A stretch of 64,000 nucleotides of DNA from Candidatus Hartigia pinicola (GTDB taxonomy: Bacteria; Pseudomonadota; Gammaproteobacteria; Enterobacterales; Enterobacteriaceae): the NCBI GenBank assembly GCA_020541205.1, contig CP048208.1:1801908-1865907 (forward strand), in the 5' to 3' direction. Positions 46,144 through 58,368 of the stretch are shown piece by piece. The notes beneath the pieces were generated by a model that saw nothing but the letters and a program-made list of their open reading frames with translations, was not told where the DNA came from and ran no database searches. The first letter of the stretch is position 1, and the number at the start of each line of letters is the position of its first letter. Both the position numbers and the translations under genes were made by a program.

Positions 46144-48804
46144 TTATGCTAAACGTGGATTAATTTTTTCTGGGTTAATATTATGTTTTTTAATTGCATC
46201 TTCAACAACTTTAACATCAACCTCACCACATTTAGCTAATGTACTTAGAACCGCAAGAATGACATACGATCTATCTACTTCGAAATAATCGCGTAGTTTT
46301 TCACGGCTATCAGAACGACCAAAACCATCAGTACCTAATACACGATAATTTTTTGATGGTACAAAAGCACGAATTTGTTCTGCAAATAATTTCATGTAAT
46401 CAGTGGATGCAATTGCAGGTGCGTCATTCATGATTTGAGTAACATATGGTACACGTGGAGTTTCAGATGGATGTAACATGTTCCAACGTTCACAATCTTG
46501 ACCATCACGAGCCAATTCAGTAAATGACGTCACACTGTAAACATCAGCACTTACTTCGTATTGACTAGATAAAATCTCTGCTGCATCAAAAACATGACGC
46601 ATCATAGATCCAGAACTTAATAACTGAATCTTAATTTTATTACCCTTTGTTGAAGCTAATTTATAGATACCTTTCAGAATTCCTGATTCAACACCCTTAG
46701 GCATTGCATGCATGTGATAGTTTTCATTTAAAGTCGTAATGTAATAATAAATATTTTCTTGTTTTTCTCCATACATACGATCTAAACCATTCTGTATAAT
46801 AACAGCGACTTCATAAGCATAAGCTGGATCATAAGAAATACAATTGGGGATAGTTAAAGATTGAATATGACTATGACCATCTTCGTGTTGTAAACCTTCA
46901 CCATTTAACGTAGTACGACCTGAAGTACCGCCAATTAAAAAACCACGTGCATGCTGATCTCCTGCTGCCCACATTAAGTCACCAATACGTTGAAAACCAA
47001 ATATTGAATAATAAATATAAAATGGGATCATTGGTAGATTATTAGTGCTGTATGATGTAGCAGCAGCCAACCATGATGCGCCTGCCCCCAATTCGTTAAT
47101 ACCTTCTTGCAAAATCTGTCCTTTATAATCTTCTTTATAATAAGCCACTTGATTCCTATCTTGTGGAGTATATTGCTGACCTCTAGAATTATAGATACCA
47201 ATTTGACGAAACAAACCTTCCATCCCAAAAGTACGAGCTTCATCAGCAATAATTGGAACTAAACGCTCTTTAATAAAGTGATTTTTTAACAATATGTTTA
47301 ATATACGAACAAATGCGATAGTTGTTGAAATTTCTTTAGGTTGCTCTTCAAATAACTGACTAAAATCGGATAATGCTGGAATTTGTAATTTCTCTTCAAA
47401 TTTCGCTCGACGAGCAGGTAAATATCCTCCCAAAGCTTTACGACGTTTCTGCAGATATTTAAGCTCTTCAGAATCTTTTTCAAAACAAATATAAGGCAGA
47501 TTCTCAATTTGATCATTTGTAATAGGTATATTAAATTGATCACGAAAATGACGTAGACTATCTATATTCATATTTTTTACCTGATGAGCAATATTTTTAC
47601 CTTCAGCTATTTTCCCCATACCATAACCTTTAATTGTTTGAGCTAAGATTACAGTTGGTTTTCCTTTAGTTTCTTGAGCTTTCTTAAAGGCCGCATAAAC
47701 TTTTTTAAAATCATGCCCACCATGATTTAAAATAGAAATTTCATCATCACTCATTAACTTAACTAACTCAGCAGTCTCTGGAAAACGATTAAAAAAATGC
47801 TCACGAAAATATGCACCATCACGTGCTGTAAATGTCTGATAGTCGCCATCAAGAGTCTCATTCATTAACTGAACAAGTTTACCACTAGTATCTTTGCTCA
47901 GCAACTTGTCCCAATTAGAACCCCACATAACTTTAATGACTTGCCAGCCTGCGCCGTTAAATATGCTTTCAAGCTCATTAACAATTTTACCATTACCTGT
48001 CACAGGACCATCCAATCTCTGTAAATTACAGTTAATAACAAATATAAGATTGTCTAACTGATCACGTGCTGCAATAGTAATAGCGCCTTTAGATTCAGGC
48101 TCATCCATTTCACCATCACCTAGAAAAGCATAAACACGTTGCGCTGAAGTATCTTTTAAGCCACGATTTTCAAGATATTTTAAAAATTTAGCTTGATAAA
48201 TTGAATTAATTGGACTTAACCCCATAGATACTGTAGGAAACTGCCAAAAATCAGGCATTAATTTAGGATGCGGGTAAGCAGATAAACCATTCCCACCCAC
48301 TTCTTGACGAAAATTATTTAATTGTTCTTCAGTTAAGCGCCCTTCAAGAAAAGCACGAGCATAGATACCAGGAGAAATATGACCCTGAAAAAATACAATA
48401 TCACCACCGTTATGATCAGCACGAAAAAAATTATTAAAGCAAACTTCATATAAAGTTGCAGAAGATTGAAACGATGCTATATGACCACCTAATTCTAGTT
48501 TCTTCCTAGAAGCACGCAACACAATCATTAGTGCATTCCAGCGAATTGCTGAACAAATACGATACTCTACATCTATATTACCAGGGTATACTGGCTCATC
48601 TTCAAGAGAAATAGTATTAATATAATCAATATCATCAGATTCAATAGCTTTAATATTAATACCGCTTTTACACGCTTCGCTTAATAGTTGTTCAATAATA
48701 AACGTAGCGCGATCAAGACCTTCTTCACGGATAACCGATTTAATCGCTTGTATCCAATCACGCGTTTCAATCGGATCCACATCATTTTTTAATATATCTG
48801 ACAT
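46144..48804 (-). CDS. aceE: pyruvate dehydrogenase E1 component (homodimeric)
   Basis: AceE decarboxylates pyruvate with thiamine diphosphate and reductively acetylates the lipoyl arm of AceF. The 886-residue product is essentially the E. coli length (887). The ThDP/Mg motif GDGEMDEPESKGAI is near residue 230 and ends in LIFVINCNLQRLDGPV. GNGLSAYPHPKLMPDFWQFP and the long C-terminal domain ending NINPEKINPRLA are conserved. AAGGA lies upstream of the ATG. It heads aceE-aceF-lpdA. The regulator gene pdhR, which normally precedes it, is gone, so pyruvate control of the operon is probably lost. Confidence 0.98.
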   Translation of the reverse strand: MSDILKNDVDPIETRDWIQAIKSVIREEGLDRATFIIEQLLSEACKSGINIKAIESDDIDYINTISLEDEPVYPGNIDVEYRICSAIRWNALMIVLRASRKKLELGGHIASFQSSATLYEVCFNNFFRADHNGGDIVFFQGHISPGIYARAFLEGRLTEEQLNNFRQEVGGNGLSAYPHPKLMPDFWQFPTVSMGLSPINSIYQAKFLKYLENRGLKDTSAQRVYAFLGDGEMDEPESKGAITIAARDQLDNLIFVINCNLQRLDGPVTGNGKIVNELESIFNGAGWQVIKVMWGSNWDKLLSKDTSGKLVQLMNETLDGDYQTFTARDGAYFREHFFNRFPETAELVKLMSDDEISILNHGGHDFKKVYAAFKKAQETKGKPTVILAQTIKGYGMGKIAEGKNIAHQVKNMNIDSLRHFRDQFNIPITNDQIENLPYICFEKDSEELKYLQKRRKALGGYLPARRAKFEEKLQIPALSDFSQLFEEQPKEISTTIAFVRILNILLKNHFIKERLVPIIADEARTFGMEGLFRQIGIYNSRGQQYTPQDRNQVAYYKEDYKGQILQEGINELGAGASWLAAATSYSTNNLPMIPFYIYYSIFGFQRIGDLMWAAGDQHARGFLIGGTSGRTTLNGEGLQHEDGHSHIQSLTIPNCISYDPAYAYEVAVIIQNGLDRMYGEKQENIYYYITTLNENYHMHAMPKGVESGILKGIYKLASTKGNKIKIQLLSSGSMMRHVFDAAEILSSQYEVSADVYSVTSFTELARDGQDCERWNMLHPSETPRVPYVTQIMNDAPAIASTDYMKLFAEQIRAFVPSKNYRVLGTDGFGRSDSREKLRDYFEVDRSYVILAVLSTLAKCGEVDVKVVEDAIKKHNINPEKINPRLA

Positions 48805-51800
48805 GGTGTATTCCTTATTTATTATATATTGTTATATTTATATAAAGCCTATCTTTTCTCTATCCATCCCAAAAATATAAAGAAAATAAGCCCCTCTGCC
48901 TTTTACGAGATAAATCTTAAAGAGAATACTGAAAGTATTACAAATGAAATAGTTAATAATTTATACAACTAATTGAACTCAAGATATTATTATAACTTTC
49001 TGAAAGAATGTTTAAAATTTTTTTTGCGAGTTATATCAACAATAACTCTTTAATAAACATTTAGTGACGAATAACCAAAAAAAATTCAGCACGATATTTC
49101 TCACTAAGGTATTTATATTTTTATAGGTATATAAAAATTAAAAATTTTCACGAATATTGTCAATATAGTGGTTATACAGCATGAAAATTCAATCTTACTC
49201 AACTATATACAACTTCTATAACGATCAAGTAATATTGTAGAATAAAATAAAACTCAAAATAAAGCCTATTGTTTTATATAATTTTTAATTAATTCATAAA
49301 TTTTCCAAATGTCTTCTAAGTTATCATCAGTACAATACAATATCATAATCACAAAACTCTTTAAGAGTACAGAAAGTGTTAAGCATATTAAATTGAGATT
49401 TTTCATGCACTACAAGCAATGTATATAATACATTATTAAAGATTTTCCATATTTTTTTGAATATAATACTAACATTAGCATCATTCAGATAAGAAAAATT
49501 TCACCTTAAAAGTTGGCGTAGTGTTAGGTGTGGATAACAATCAATCATTGAAATTTTTCCTAGGTTCTAGTTAAGACAACGCTTCACTAAGACCTAATAT
49601 TTTTATATATAAGGTATTTTCGGTTCATCTTGATAATATTTATATATTTAAATATAAAATTTTATTTTAATCAATAACTTGCTATGATTATAAGTGAGTC
49701 ATTATTGATTTGATATCATTCTCAGTATTGACTAATAAAATTTATTAATTTCTCAAGATACATCATTTAATACAGGATGTATTTATTATCTATGATAATC
49801 TGATTTCAAATAATAAAATTTTGCACAATTTAATAAGTTTGTAATTTATAGTATGTCCTTATAAATAAAAAAGTAACTAATTCACAAACTCGGATTTAAA
49901 AAATAATTACATATAAATTACTGAAATAAGATACTGTAATAAACAGGAATAATTATGCGTATATAATAATAATTAAATAAATATTGACTACACATTCTCC
50001 ATAATCTACTTTTTTTTGGTCATTTAATAGGAATTAATATCTCTAATATCTAAATTATTATTATTTTATTTAATAAAAATGAAATGATATTCAATGGACA
50101 ATACTTAAAAATTATTTTGATTGAAAAATCACTTTCTTTAACATTTTTTATCGAAAAAAATAAACTACAATAACAATGCTAAACGAGAAATATTGTATAA
50201 TTAAATATTGATTACTTAATCAATAAGAACATAAATACCATTAGAAATATATATCTATAAGATGTTTTGTGCATTGTTATAGATCTGTTAAAAAATTTTA
50301 CACTAGGAGTGTACTCTACAATCTTTTTTAAGAAAGAGTATAGTACATGTAATTATTTGAAAATTTGCAAAAAGAAAGTATTATAAATAAATCCTAACTT
50401 AAAAAATGAAGTTTATGCAATTATTTCAGTAGTCAATAGAGCGTTAATGTTACTGTTATTAATTTTAATTGAAAGAAAATCTCTAAAGTATTATATAATA
50501 TAATAGTGATGAAGTTAAAAAAAGAATCATAATAGAAGATACAGTTGTATTAATATCAATTAATATAACAACCGCTTGCATACGTGAAGAATGTATTTAT
50601 GAATAACAACTATTCAAGTTAATCATGTTCCGATAATATGTATGTATATACTAAATGAAAACACTAAAATAGCCAAAATAATAAAATTCATATTTGTAAT
50701 ATTAGCATTCATATTTAGATCATCAATCGGTAATTTAATCACTTTGAAATATATTTATATGAGACGCAAAATACTGACATATATTAGAAAAATTCAACTT
50801 AAATTTTAAAAGACAGGATTGATTTTCTTGCTATTCTAAACACACACTAAATAATCATTTCATACTCCAAAAATCATAATAGATACTGATCTCTATGTTT
50901 AACTTATCATGATCATGACTTATCGTACTATAATAACAATATTACGAGAAAAATAAAATATATTTTTAATAAAATTAAAACACTGCAGACAATAATATTT
51001 TAACCTTATAAAAATAATTTCTTCACATAGACCTCTTGATCTTTACATACAAGAAATATTAGTAATAAAAATCAATATTAACTTTTAGCTAAATTACTTT
51101 ATATTAATAAATTAAAGAATTTATAAAAGCTATACAATAAAAAATATACATTTACTTCCAACCCAACGTAATAAAAATTTACAGGTAATTGCTTGAATTA
51201 TTAAATCGTAACATTTAAACGCATGCCTTACATTCATTTAACTATGAGTTTTCAATCATCGTTACTTAAAATATAAATAAAATTTTTCTCATGTCGCTAA
51301 ATTCCCGTAATAAGAATCTAGAAATATTGCAATAATAGTATATTTAACTAATAAATATATTGTAATAAAGTATCGAGATTATCATAAAAAAATACAGTAT
51401 CATTTACTAATCGCAGTTCTTAACTCAAAAGAAAACAATGGTATAAATTGTTTAATAAAAATATAAAAGAAACTCTTATATATAAATGTATGTAATGATA
51501 CGTTGCAAGTTCATGATATTATAAATTGATTATGAGAAATTTAACTGAACAGGTTATGTTATCTATGATTTTTATTAAATTATCAAAATTACTAAATTAG
51601 TTATCGCGATACTATCAAGATTTTTGATGCCTTAATTATCATTAGGTAATTAAAAATAATTGGACCATACATGATAAACGTTTATTAAAGCTGAATAAAA
51701 TGATTCAAAAATATGAGGTACTCAAAATCATCTTTGAGTTATCTATGGATATTATAAAATACAAGCGAGAAAATCAGTATTTAAATTTAAAAATAACAAG

Positions 51801-54800
51801 AAAGATTATAGAAATTAACATTTTTACTACTTTGAAGTATATATTAATACCTATATTTCAATCATACCGTGAATATTACTCAAAATATCTTAGAAAGATT
51901 ATTAATTTATGTATGTAACTAATATTTAAGCCACATTAACTATTCCTAGTAATGATCAACAGAGTCTTAATAACAATATTATGCAACAAAATATTGAGGA
52001 TTATAGCTGATCAAAACCAAGACTGCATTATATTCTAAATTATTTACTACTTAAAATAAAAATAAAATCTTTTCAGTATTTTTCTATAAAGTAGTTATAT
52101 AATTAATATTCAATTAAAAAAATGAAAGTTAGTATTAAAATACTTCTTGTAATATTTTTATATTCAACAATATTTTCAATAATCTAATATCGGTTAAACG
52201 ACATTATGATTATAAACATAACTGTTTTCAATCTTAAAATAGTAATATGCAATACTATGCTTTAATAAAGTAGTAAAATATATTCTAATAGTAATCTTTT
52301 TGGATATATAGAATAGCATAAAATACTCCATTAACATTGAATTTCTAAAGATTGCAGCGTCTTATAAGAAAGAATGCAATTTATTAAAAAATCCAGTTAA
52401 TATTATTAGATAACTTTTCATATTTTAATAAAAACATTAATATAATTATATTTAAAAAAATTTTCATATATTCTTAAATTTAGTTGCATTAATTACCATT
52501 AAATAATGAAATAACTACCATATGTAAAAACTGATTATTAAATTAATATATAATACTCCTCCAAGAGGAGTCATAATAAAGATAGATTAACAAAACTTCA
52601 GCAATATTTATTTTTATTTACTAAGATCCTCGTCTAATTTATGACTCAATATTTCTATTTAAACTATATAAACTTCATATCTATTTTAATATAGAAAGAC
52701 ATTCAATCTGAGTGAAAATATTATCACTACATTTGAATTTCATAAACAATACCATACATCTGTATAAATACTTGTTATCTAAATTTTTAAAATCAAGTTC
52801 TTGATAATATTTCTAATAACTAAAAATAAATTATTAATATCTTTTTTGGCCATCATATCATTTTTAATATAACATCTATAAATTAATGAATATTGACATA
52901 TAGGTTATGTTTTTGACCTTTTCTTATATAAATATTTATCTATTATATTAATTATTAAAATAATCAATACACTCTTATCATAAGATCATACCTTCTCTAT
53001 TCAAAAGACTTCAAAAGAGATAGAAAATTCAAATATATTTAATACATTCCTAAAAGATTGCTTATACTATCTGTATAATACAGATATTCGAGTCCATTTT
53101 GACAACGAATTATTATTTACGACTTACACTACCATACGTATAATACACGCTATTACTTACTACATATTAGAAATAAAATAAAATATTTATGTTAATCACA
53201 AAATACAAACCAATATTTTTGCTAATTATTTAGTGATCGTGCAATGTAAAATACATTCCTGAATGATGAAAGTTATTGGTTATTTTGCATTTCTATAAAA
53301 GAAAATATATAGCTTCGTGATCAAAATGTTTTATGTTTTATTTTTCATCATTCTCAAAACTAATATTTCCATTGAAGTAGAGTACTATCTAATATTTAAA
53401 GGTAAAAGTCACTCACATCAATATTCTTTTAATTACTACAGTTTTTATTAGGATCGTTTCTACTATTATTTTATATGAAAATCATACGGAAAGTAAATCT
53501 CAATTTTTTAAATGCATTATAAATTTTTCAAAAATAATATATATTCTAAAGGACTTTATAAGCTTTAAAGCTGATAAAACCTATAAGTTAGATAAATCGA
53601 CTTTCCTAAATTTTCTAATAAATTTCGTAAAGAATCAAAAAATAACTAACGCATACTACATGTTAGTAGAGTTTTTGTAACTGTTATTTAATAAAGAATA
53701 TTTTTATCTTAATAAAAAAATGTTCCTTGCTTTTTTACACTAAATTTTCGTGAGTCAAAATCTAAAGACTATTTTTCTACATAGAATTTTATTTATTGTT
53801 TTAATAACATATTGTTCTTTCAATATATTTTAAGTGTTGACCTAATTAATTTCATAACATTATTGTATCTACATTATTACATCCTTGATACATTGTATAA
53901 ATACAATAAAACACTGAAGTTACAACACAATAATATTGAAACAGCTAAAAACATTTACAACTTTTATTCTTCATCAGAAATCAACACTAAGTAAAATTTT
54001 TATTAAGTAATAAATGTATTTCTGATTCTTACAAAATCTTCATTCGAAAAATTCAACTTTTTGATAAGGTTTCTTATTAATAATTTCCAAAGAGTCTTTT
54101 AAGTTTTTATTAAAAATGATTATTGCCTATTACATAATATAAATATTAAAAACTGCTATCACTAATTCAATAAACGTACGCTTGCTATCAATATCAATAC
54201 TATTATCTAACTCTACAAATCAGAAAATATGATATCACCTAACGCCTTTTACTCATATTTTATTACTCAAACGACTGTATTCACTTACTATTTTTAAAAT
54301 TAAACCTATTGAGTTTTATATGTATCATCTAAATAATTGGGAACGTTCTTAATCATTAACATCACTTTTATTATAAAAATTTTAATATATATGAATCAAC
54401 AAAAATGAAATAAAAACTTTTCTATTATATAAAAACTAGGTTTTACATCTCTAATAAACATTTTAAAATTAGATATCTTAAAAAATTATTTTATTCTATT
54501 TTTTATTAACAAAATAACTCAAATAACTAAAATATAATAGAAAATATCATTATAATTATACTGCATTCAACTGACTTAATAAACTAAAAATACGATTTTC
54601 CTAGAACGGAGTAGACTTTTCATGTAAAGAATGCTGAATAATTTCTTAACGCCTGAATGAATTAATATGTTCATTACCTATCCCTAATAATATTCGAGCT
54701 TTATAAATTTTAAAATATATTCTACCTTACGTGAATCACACCAGGTAAAATAATATCATGAATAGTTTATTTATAAAGATTTATAAAAATTTACAACATA

Positions 54801-57189
54801 AAAAATCACGCCAACATTATTCCACTCACGTATACAACTAAACTATAAAATATTAATTATTTGAGTTTAATATAATGAAATTTCATAGATTATTGTTCTT
54901 GTAAACAGTTATAAAAATAAAGAACTATGTACTCTTTAACATCGAAGAGACTATTATTTTAGAAAAAAAATAAACCATCCGTCAATGAATAAATAATAGA
55001 TCATGATGGCTCCATTAAATCAAAAAATAAGATAATCAAAGTATGATGTGCATAAAAAACAAATAAAATTTTAAGATTTTTTAATTTACGCAATAAACCT
55101 TATCATATCTACGTATTGAACATCATAGATAATAAACTCTTCAATTTTAATCGTTCTAAATAATAAACATAATAATTTACTATACTGTATTGTATTTATT
55201 ATTTTAAATACAATGAAAGATAGGAGGAATTTACACGATCACAGTAGACTGCGTCATTAAAAATCGCTTCATTTTTTTCAAGTAACGCTCTTTCATTTCT
55301 AAAACATAGAATCATGAATGTTATTCAATTATAAAATATGATATATGAGATTACAAACTATCTGTTCATTATAAAATAAAACTATGTTGTATATAAATGC
55401 CTGTTTTTATGTTTGAGTATAATCATGTAGTATATTACGTTAATAAAACTGCATAATACAGCTGCTAATAATAATATATAAAATATTTCACTCAATAAAT
55501 CTCAACTAATATATTATCGCGAACACGACATTGTATCATTTAGATAAAATTCTAATTTTTTAACATAAATTATTACACTTTCTATCATGCTTTTACTTAA
55601 TAAAAGTGAAATTTAAAATACTCATACTTACAGCTCTCATTTACAAAATAAAGATTACATGTACTAATTATGAAAGTTTTTCATGAACATTATACAATAC
55701 ATTTATTAAAAATTTTATCATGATAACTGTATTCCGCTTTATTCAAGATTAAATGTATATTTTGGTATATATTACGATAACAAAAGAATATTACCGAATT
55801 ATTCGTTATTAAAATTCTTTAACAATAAATAAAATACATTAAAAAGTAATAATAATCATACTAATTGTACTAAAAGTGTAATCAAAAATAATCATAAAAA
55901 AAAGAAAATTATTTTATCTATATTATCTTCAGATAAAATCAAACTTTTACAGCATGGTTGAATATTGATAATGTAAAACAAATAAATGATTTGTCGTAAT
56001 TGCTATTAGATTGTAAGTTTTTTTCATTAAATAGCTAAGAACACTTTGATATTTCCGTCAATATAAAATACATCAATAATTTTGTAATTACGTTAACATA
56101 ATAACGTTATTAAAACATTATCTTTCTGATTTAAGAGATTTATTACCTAAAAGTAGTCTTGTAACATTTATAAAACTTATACTGACTAATTATTATTTAA
56201 CAAAACAAAAGTGATGTTTAGTATACGCAGACTTAAGGTGAAAACTGTACTAAAATTCCACATATAATCCAATCACACAATAAAATAGTAAATACTTTAT
56301 CTTTTTCTAATTAATATAATCCTAAACACATATAAATAGTAACAGCAGGTTCTTTTTTTAATATAATATTTATTAATTCTCCGTTATTTTGCTTCCTTGT
56401 GTATCAATTAACAATATATCTGGTATCTTCTAATCGTAAAAAATATACGATACTTGAATATTTTCAAAGTTCCGTTAGATATTAGAAATATTGTCCCAGC
56501 ATTCTAAGACATGTTTAACAACATAAGTTTAGAAATTAAATACAACATATATCGTTTATTCTAGAATCGTATTCTCAGAAATCTCTCTCGTAGAAAATAA
56601 AAACATCTATAAATACATGAAGAATATTATATTATGATTTAAAACGCTGTTTGAAGCAGAAAATATTTGTCTTCATGCCAAAAGATATTAAGATAACTGC
56701 GCTATTTATGTTCTAACTACTGTTCCAAACAAACGTGCATAACTATATTGTAAAAAATTATCTAACAAGATTACTCTTTTCGCAAAGTTACTACTTGCAC
56801 AATTAAGATAATCATTATATAATTTTCTTACTGTATAATTACCATGAAGGCACTACTGAATACGAGATTCCTTTTAGGCATACATTAATGCACAAAATGC
56901 ATAATGTAAATTAATTTTCTAAATGTATATCTATTGTTCAAATTCTAAACAATAAAAATTTAAATTATTTCAATCGTACTCAACTTACCTTACCACTAAT
57001 ACGATCTTTTTATTTTAATAAAATAAATAAAATAATCACATTCAAAATATTTTTTCTAAATCAATAAGTTTCAATATATAAATATCTATTTTTACATTCT
57101 TTTGTAGGAAAAATAAAACTAGTTAAATGATATAATATTAACAATCACTACATCAAATAATTAAATCTTTTATTTTCTTAATTATATTA
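48805..57189. other. 8.4 kb non-coding desert upstream of aceE
   Basis: The largest empty interval, holding no intact gene. Two short frames (51700-51918 and 53812-53994, both plus) are AT-rich, rich in Ile/Lys/Tyr/Asn, lack ribosome-binding sites and match nothing I know. A possible scar of pdhR lies near 49560-49600 on the minus strand. An isolated AGGAGGAAT at about 55223-55231 resembles a ribosome-binding site but is followed by no start codon. ampD, aroP and nadC, which flank this operon in enterics, are not recognisable. Confidence 0.5.
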
Positions 57190-58368
57190 TTATTTATGTT
57201 CTACCCAACCTAGTGTTTGATAAGCTAATACATTACGAACTAATGGTAACATTTCCATAATCATTAATCCTAAATTACGTCCAACTACTAAAGGCAAAAA
57301 ACGATTAGAAAATAAACGAACTAAATAATCTGTTATCATTATAGTTTTCTCTCTATCTAAAGCTCTAGCTTTCTGATAAGCATATAAAAGTGAATAAGCA
57401 CCAACATCTAATCCTTTTTGATTAGCAAGCACAATAGACTCTGCAAGTTGCATGACATCACGCATCGCAAGATTAAATCCTTGACCTGCAATAGGATGTA
57501 ATGTTTGAGCTGCATCACCAACAAGTACAATACGATGACTAATAGCATTCGACGCTATTCTAAGTGATAATGGGTAATAACAACGTGTTCCTGTTTGAAT
57601 AATTTTACCAAGACGCCAGCCAAAAATTTCCTGAAGTTTGTAAATAAATATCTCATCATCCCAAGATTTAATAACGTCCACTTGTTCTTGTTTGTAACAC
57701 CACACTAAAAAACTTCGGCCTTGAGACAGAGGTAATAAGGCTAATGGACCGTATTCTGTAAAATGTTCAAAAGCTTTCCCTTTTGGATCTATTGCGGTGT
57801 TAATATTAGCAATAATAGCAACTTGACCATAGTTATCTTGCTGATATTGCATATGGCAATTTTTTCTAACTGCTGAATAAGTACCATCCGCTGCAACTAG
57901 AAGCTTGCCTTTTATTACTTCACTGTTATCTAACATAACTATCACACCATCAATAGTGCGATGAATTTTTTCGACTTTAGCAGGACAATACAGTGTAACT
58001 CCGGGGGCTTGACGTAATAAAGCAAACAAACGTATTATTGCATCCTGTAGTTCAATAACATACCCCAATGCAGATATGCAATAATCTTGTGCATTAATAT
58101 TCACAAACCCAACAGATCCCCGTTCTGAAACATGAACATGAGTAATAGGAATGACACAATCCGCTAAAGATTTCCAAATATTAATTTTTGATAATCGCTG
58201 ATATGTACCGTATGCTAAAGCAATAGCTCGAGAACAAAATTCTGAACGCTGTATAAAAGGTAAAGAGGCTTCTATTAATGTAACTGATAATTTTCCTTGA
58301 CTTAATGAAGAAATTGCAAGCGCTAAAGTAGCACCCACCATTCCACCGCCGCTAATGATTACAGTCAT
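57190..58368 (-). CDS. ubiH: 2-octaprenyl-6-methoxyphenol hydroxylase UbiH
   Basis: UbiH is a FAD-dependent monooxygenase of aerobic ubiquinone synthesis (ring C1 hydroxylation). Length, 392 residues, equals E. coli UbiH. The paralogues UbiI and UbiF are excluded by specific matches to UbiH: IWKSLADCVIPITHVHVS, LFALLRQAPGVTLYCP, VVGRNLGLMIMEM and TLGWVEH. The FAD motif VIISGGGMVGATLALAIS is at the N-terminus, and GDAAQTLHPIAGQGFNLAMRD carries the second FAD-binding site. In enterics the order is pepP-ubiH-ubiI; neither partner is readable here. There is no good ribosome-binding site close to the ATG. Confidence 0.95.
   Translation of the reverse strand: MTVIISGGGMVGATLALAISSLSQGKLSVTLIEASLPFIQRSEFCSRAIALAYGTYQRLSKINIWKSLADCVIPITHVHVSERGSVGFVNINAQDYCISALGYVIELQDAIIRLFALLRQAPGVTLYCPAKVEKIHRTIDGVIVMLDNSEVIKGKLLVAADGTYSAVRKNCHMQYQQDNYGQVAIIANINTAIDPKGKAFEHFTEYGPLALLPLSQGRSFLVWCYKQEQVDVIKSWDDEIFIYKLQEIFGWRLGKIIQTGTRCYYPLSLRIASNAISHRIVLVGDAAQTLHPIAGQGFNLAMRDVMQLAESIVLANQKGLDVGAYSLLYAYQKARALDREKTIMITDYLVRLFSNRFLPLVVGRNLGLMIMEMLPLVRNVLAYQTLGWVEHK

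Noticed and set aside
51700-51918. 72-codon open frame on the plus strand.
   Set aside because: No ribosome-binding site, composition dominated by Ile, Lys, Tyr and Asn as expected of random AT-rich DNA, and no recognisable motif.
53040-53115. tRNA-like stretch: 5-bp stem ATCTG/CAGAT with a 7-base loop, followed by ATTCGAGTCC resembling a T loop.
   Set aside because: The loop lacks U33, the T stem does not pair, and there are no acceptor or D arms. At best it is a scar of a decayed tRNA.
55220-55290. AGGAGGAAT ribosome-binding-like site followed by a short open frame.
   Set aside because: There is no ATG, GTG or TTG at usable spacing (an ATC stands there), and the frame closes after about 15 codons.
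56680-56790. Minus-strand fragment loosely like the C-terminal part of UbiI, downstream of ubiH.
   Set aside because: Only a few residues agree and the distance from ubiH does not fit without a large deletion.
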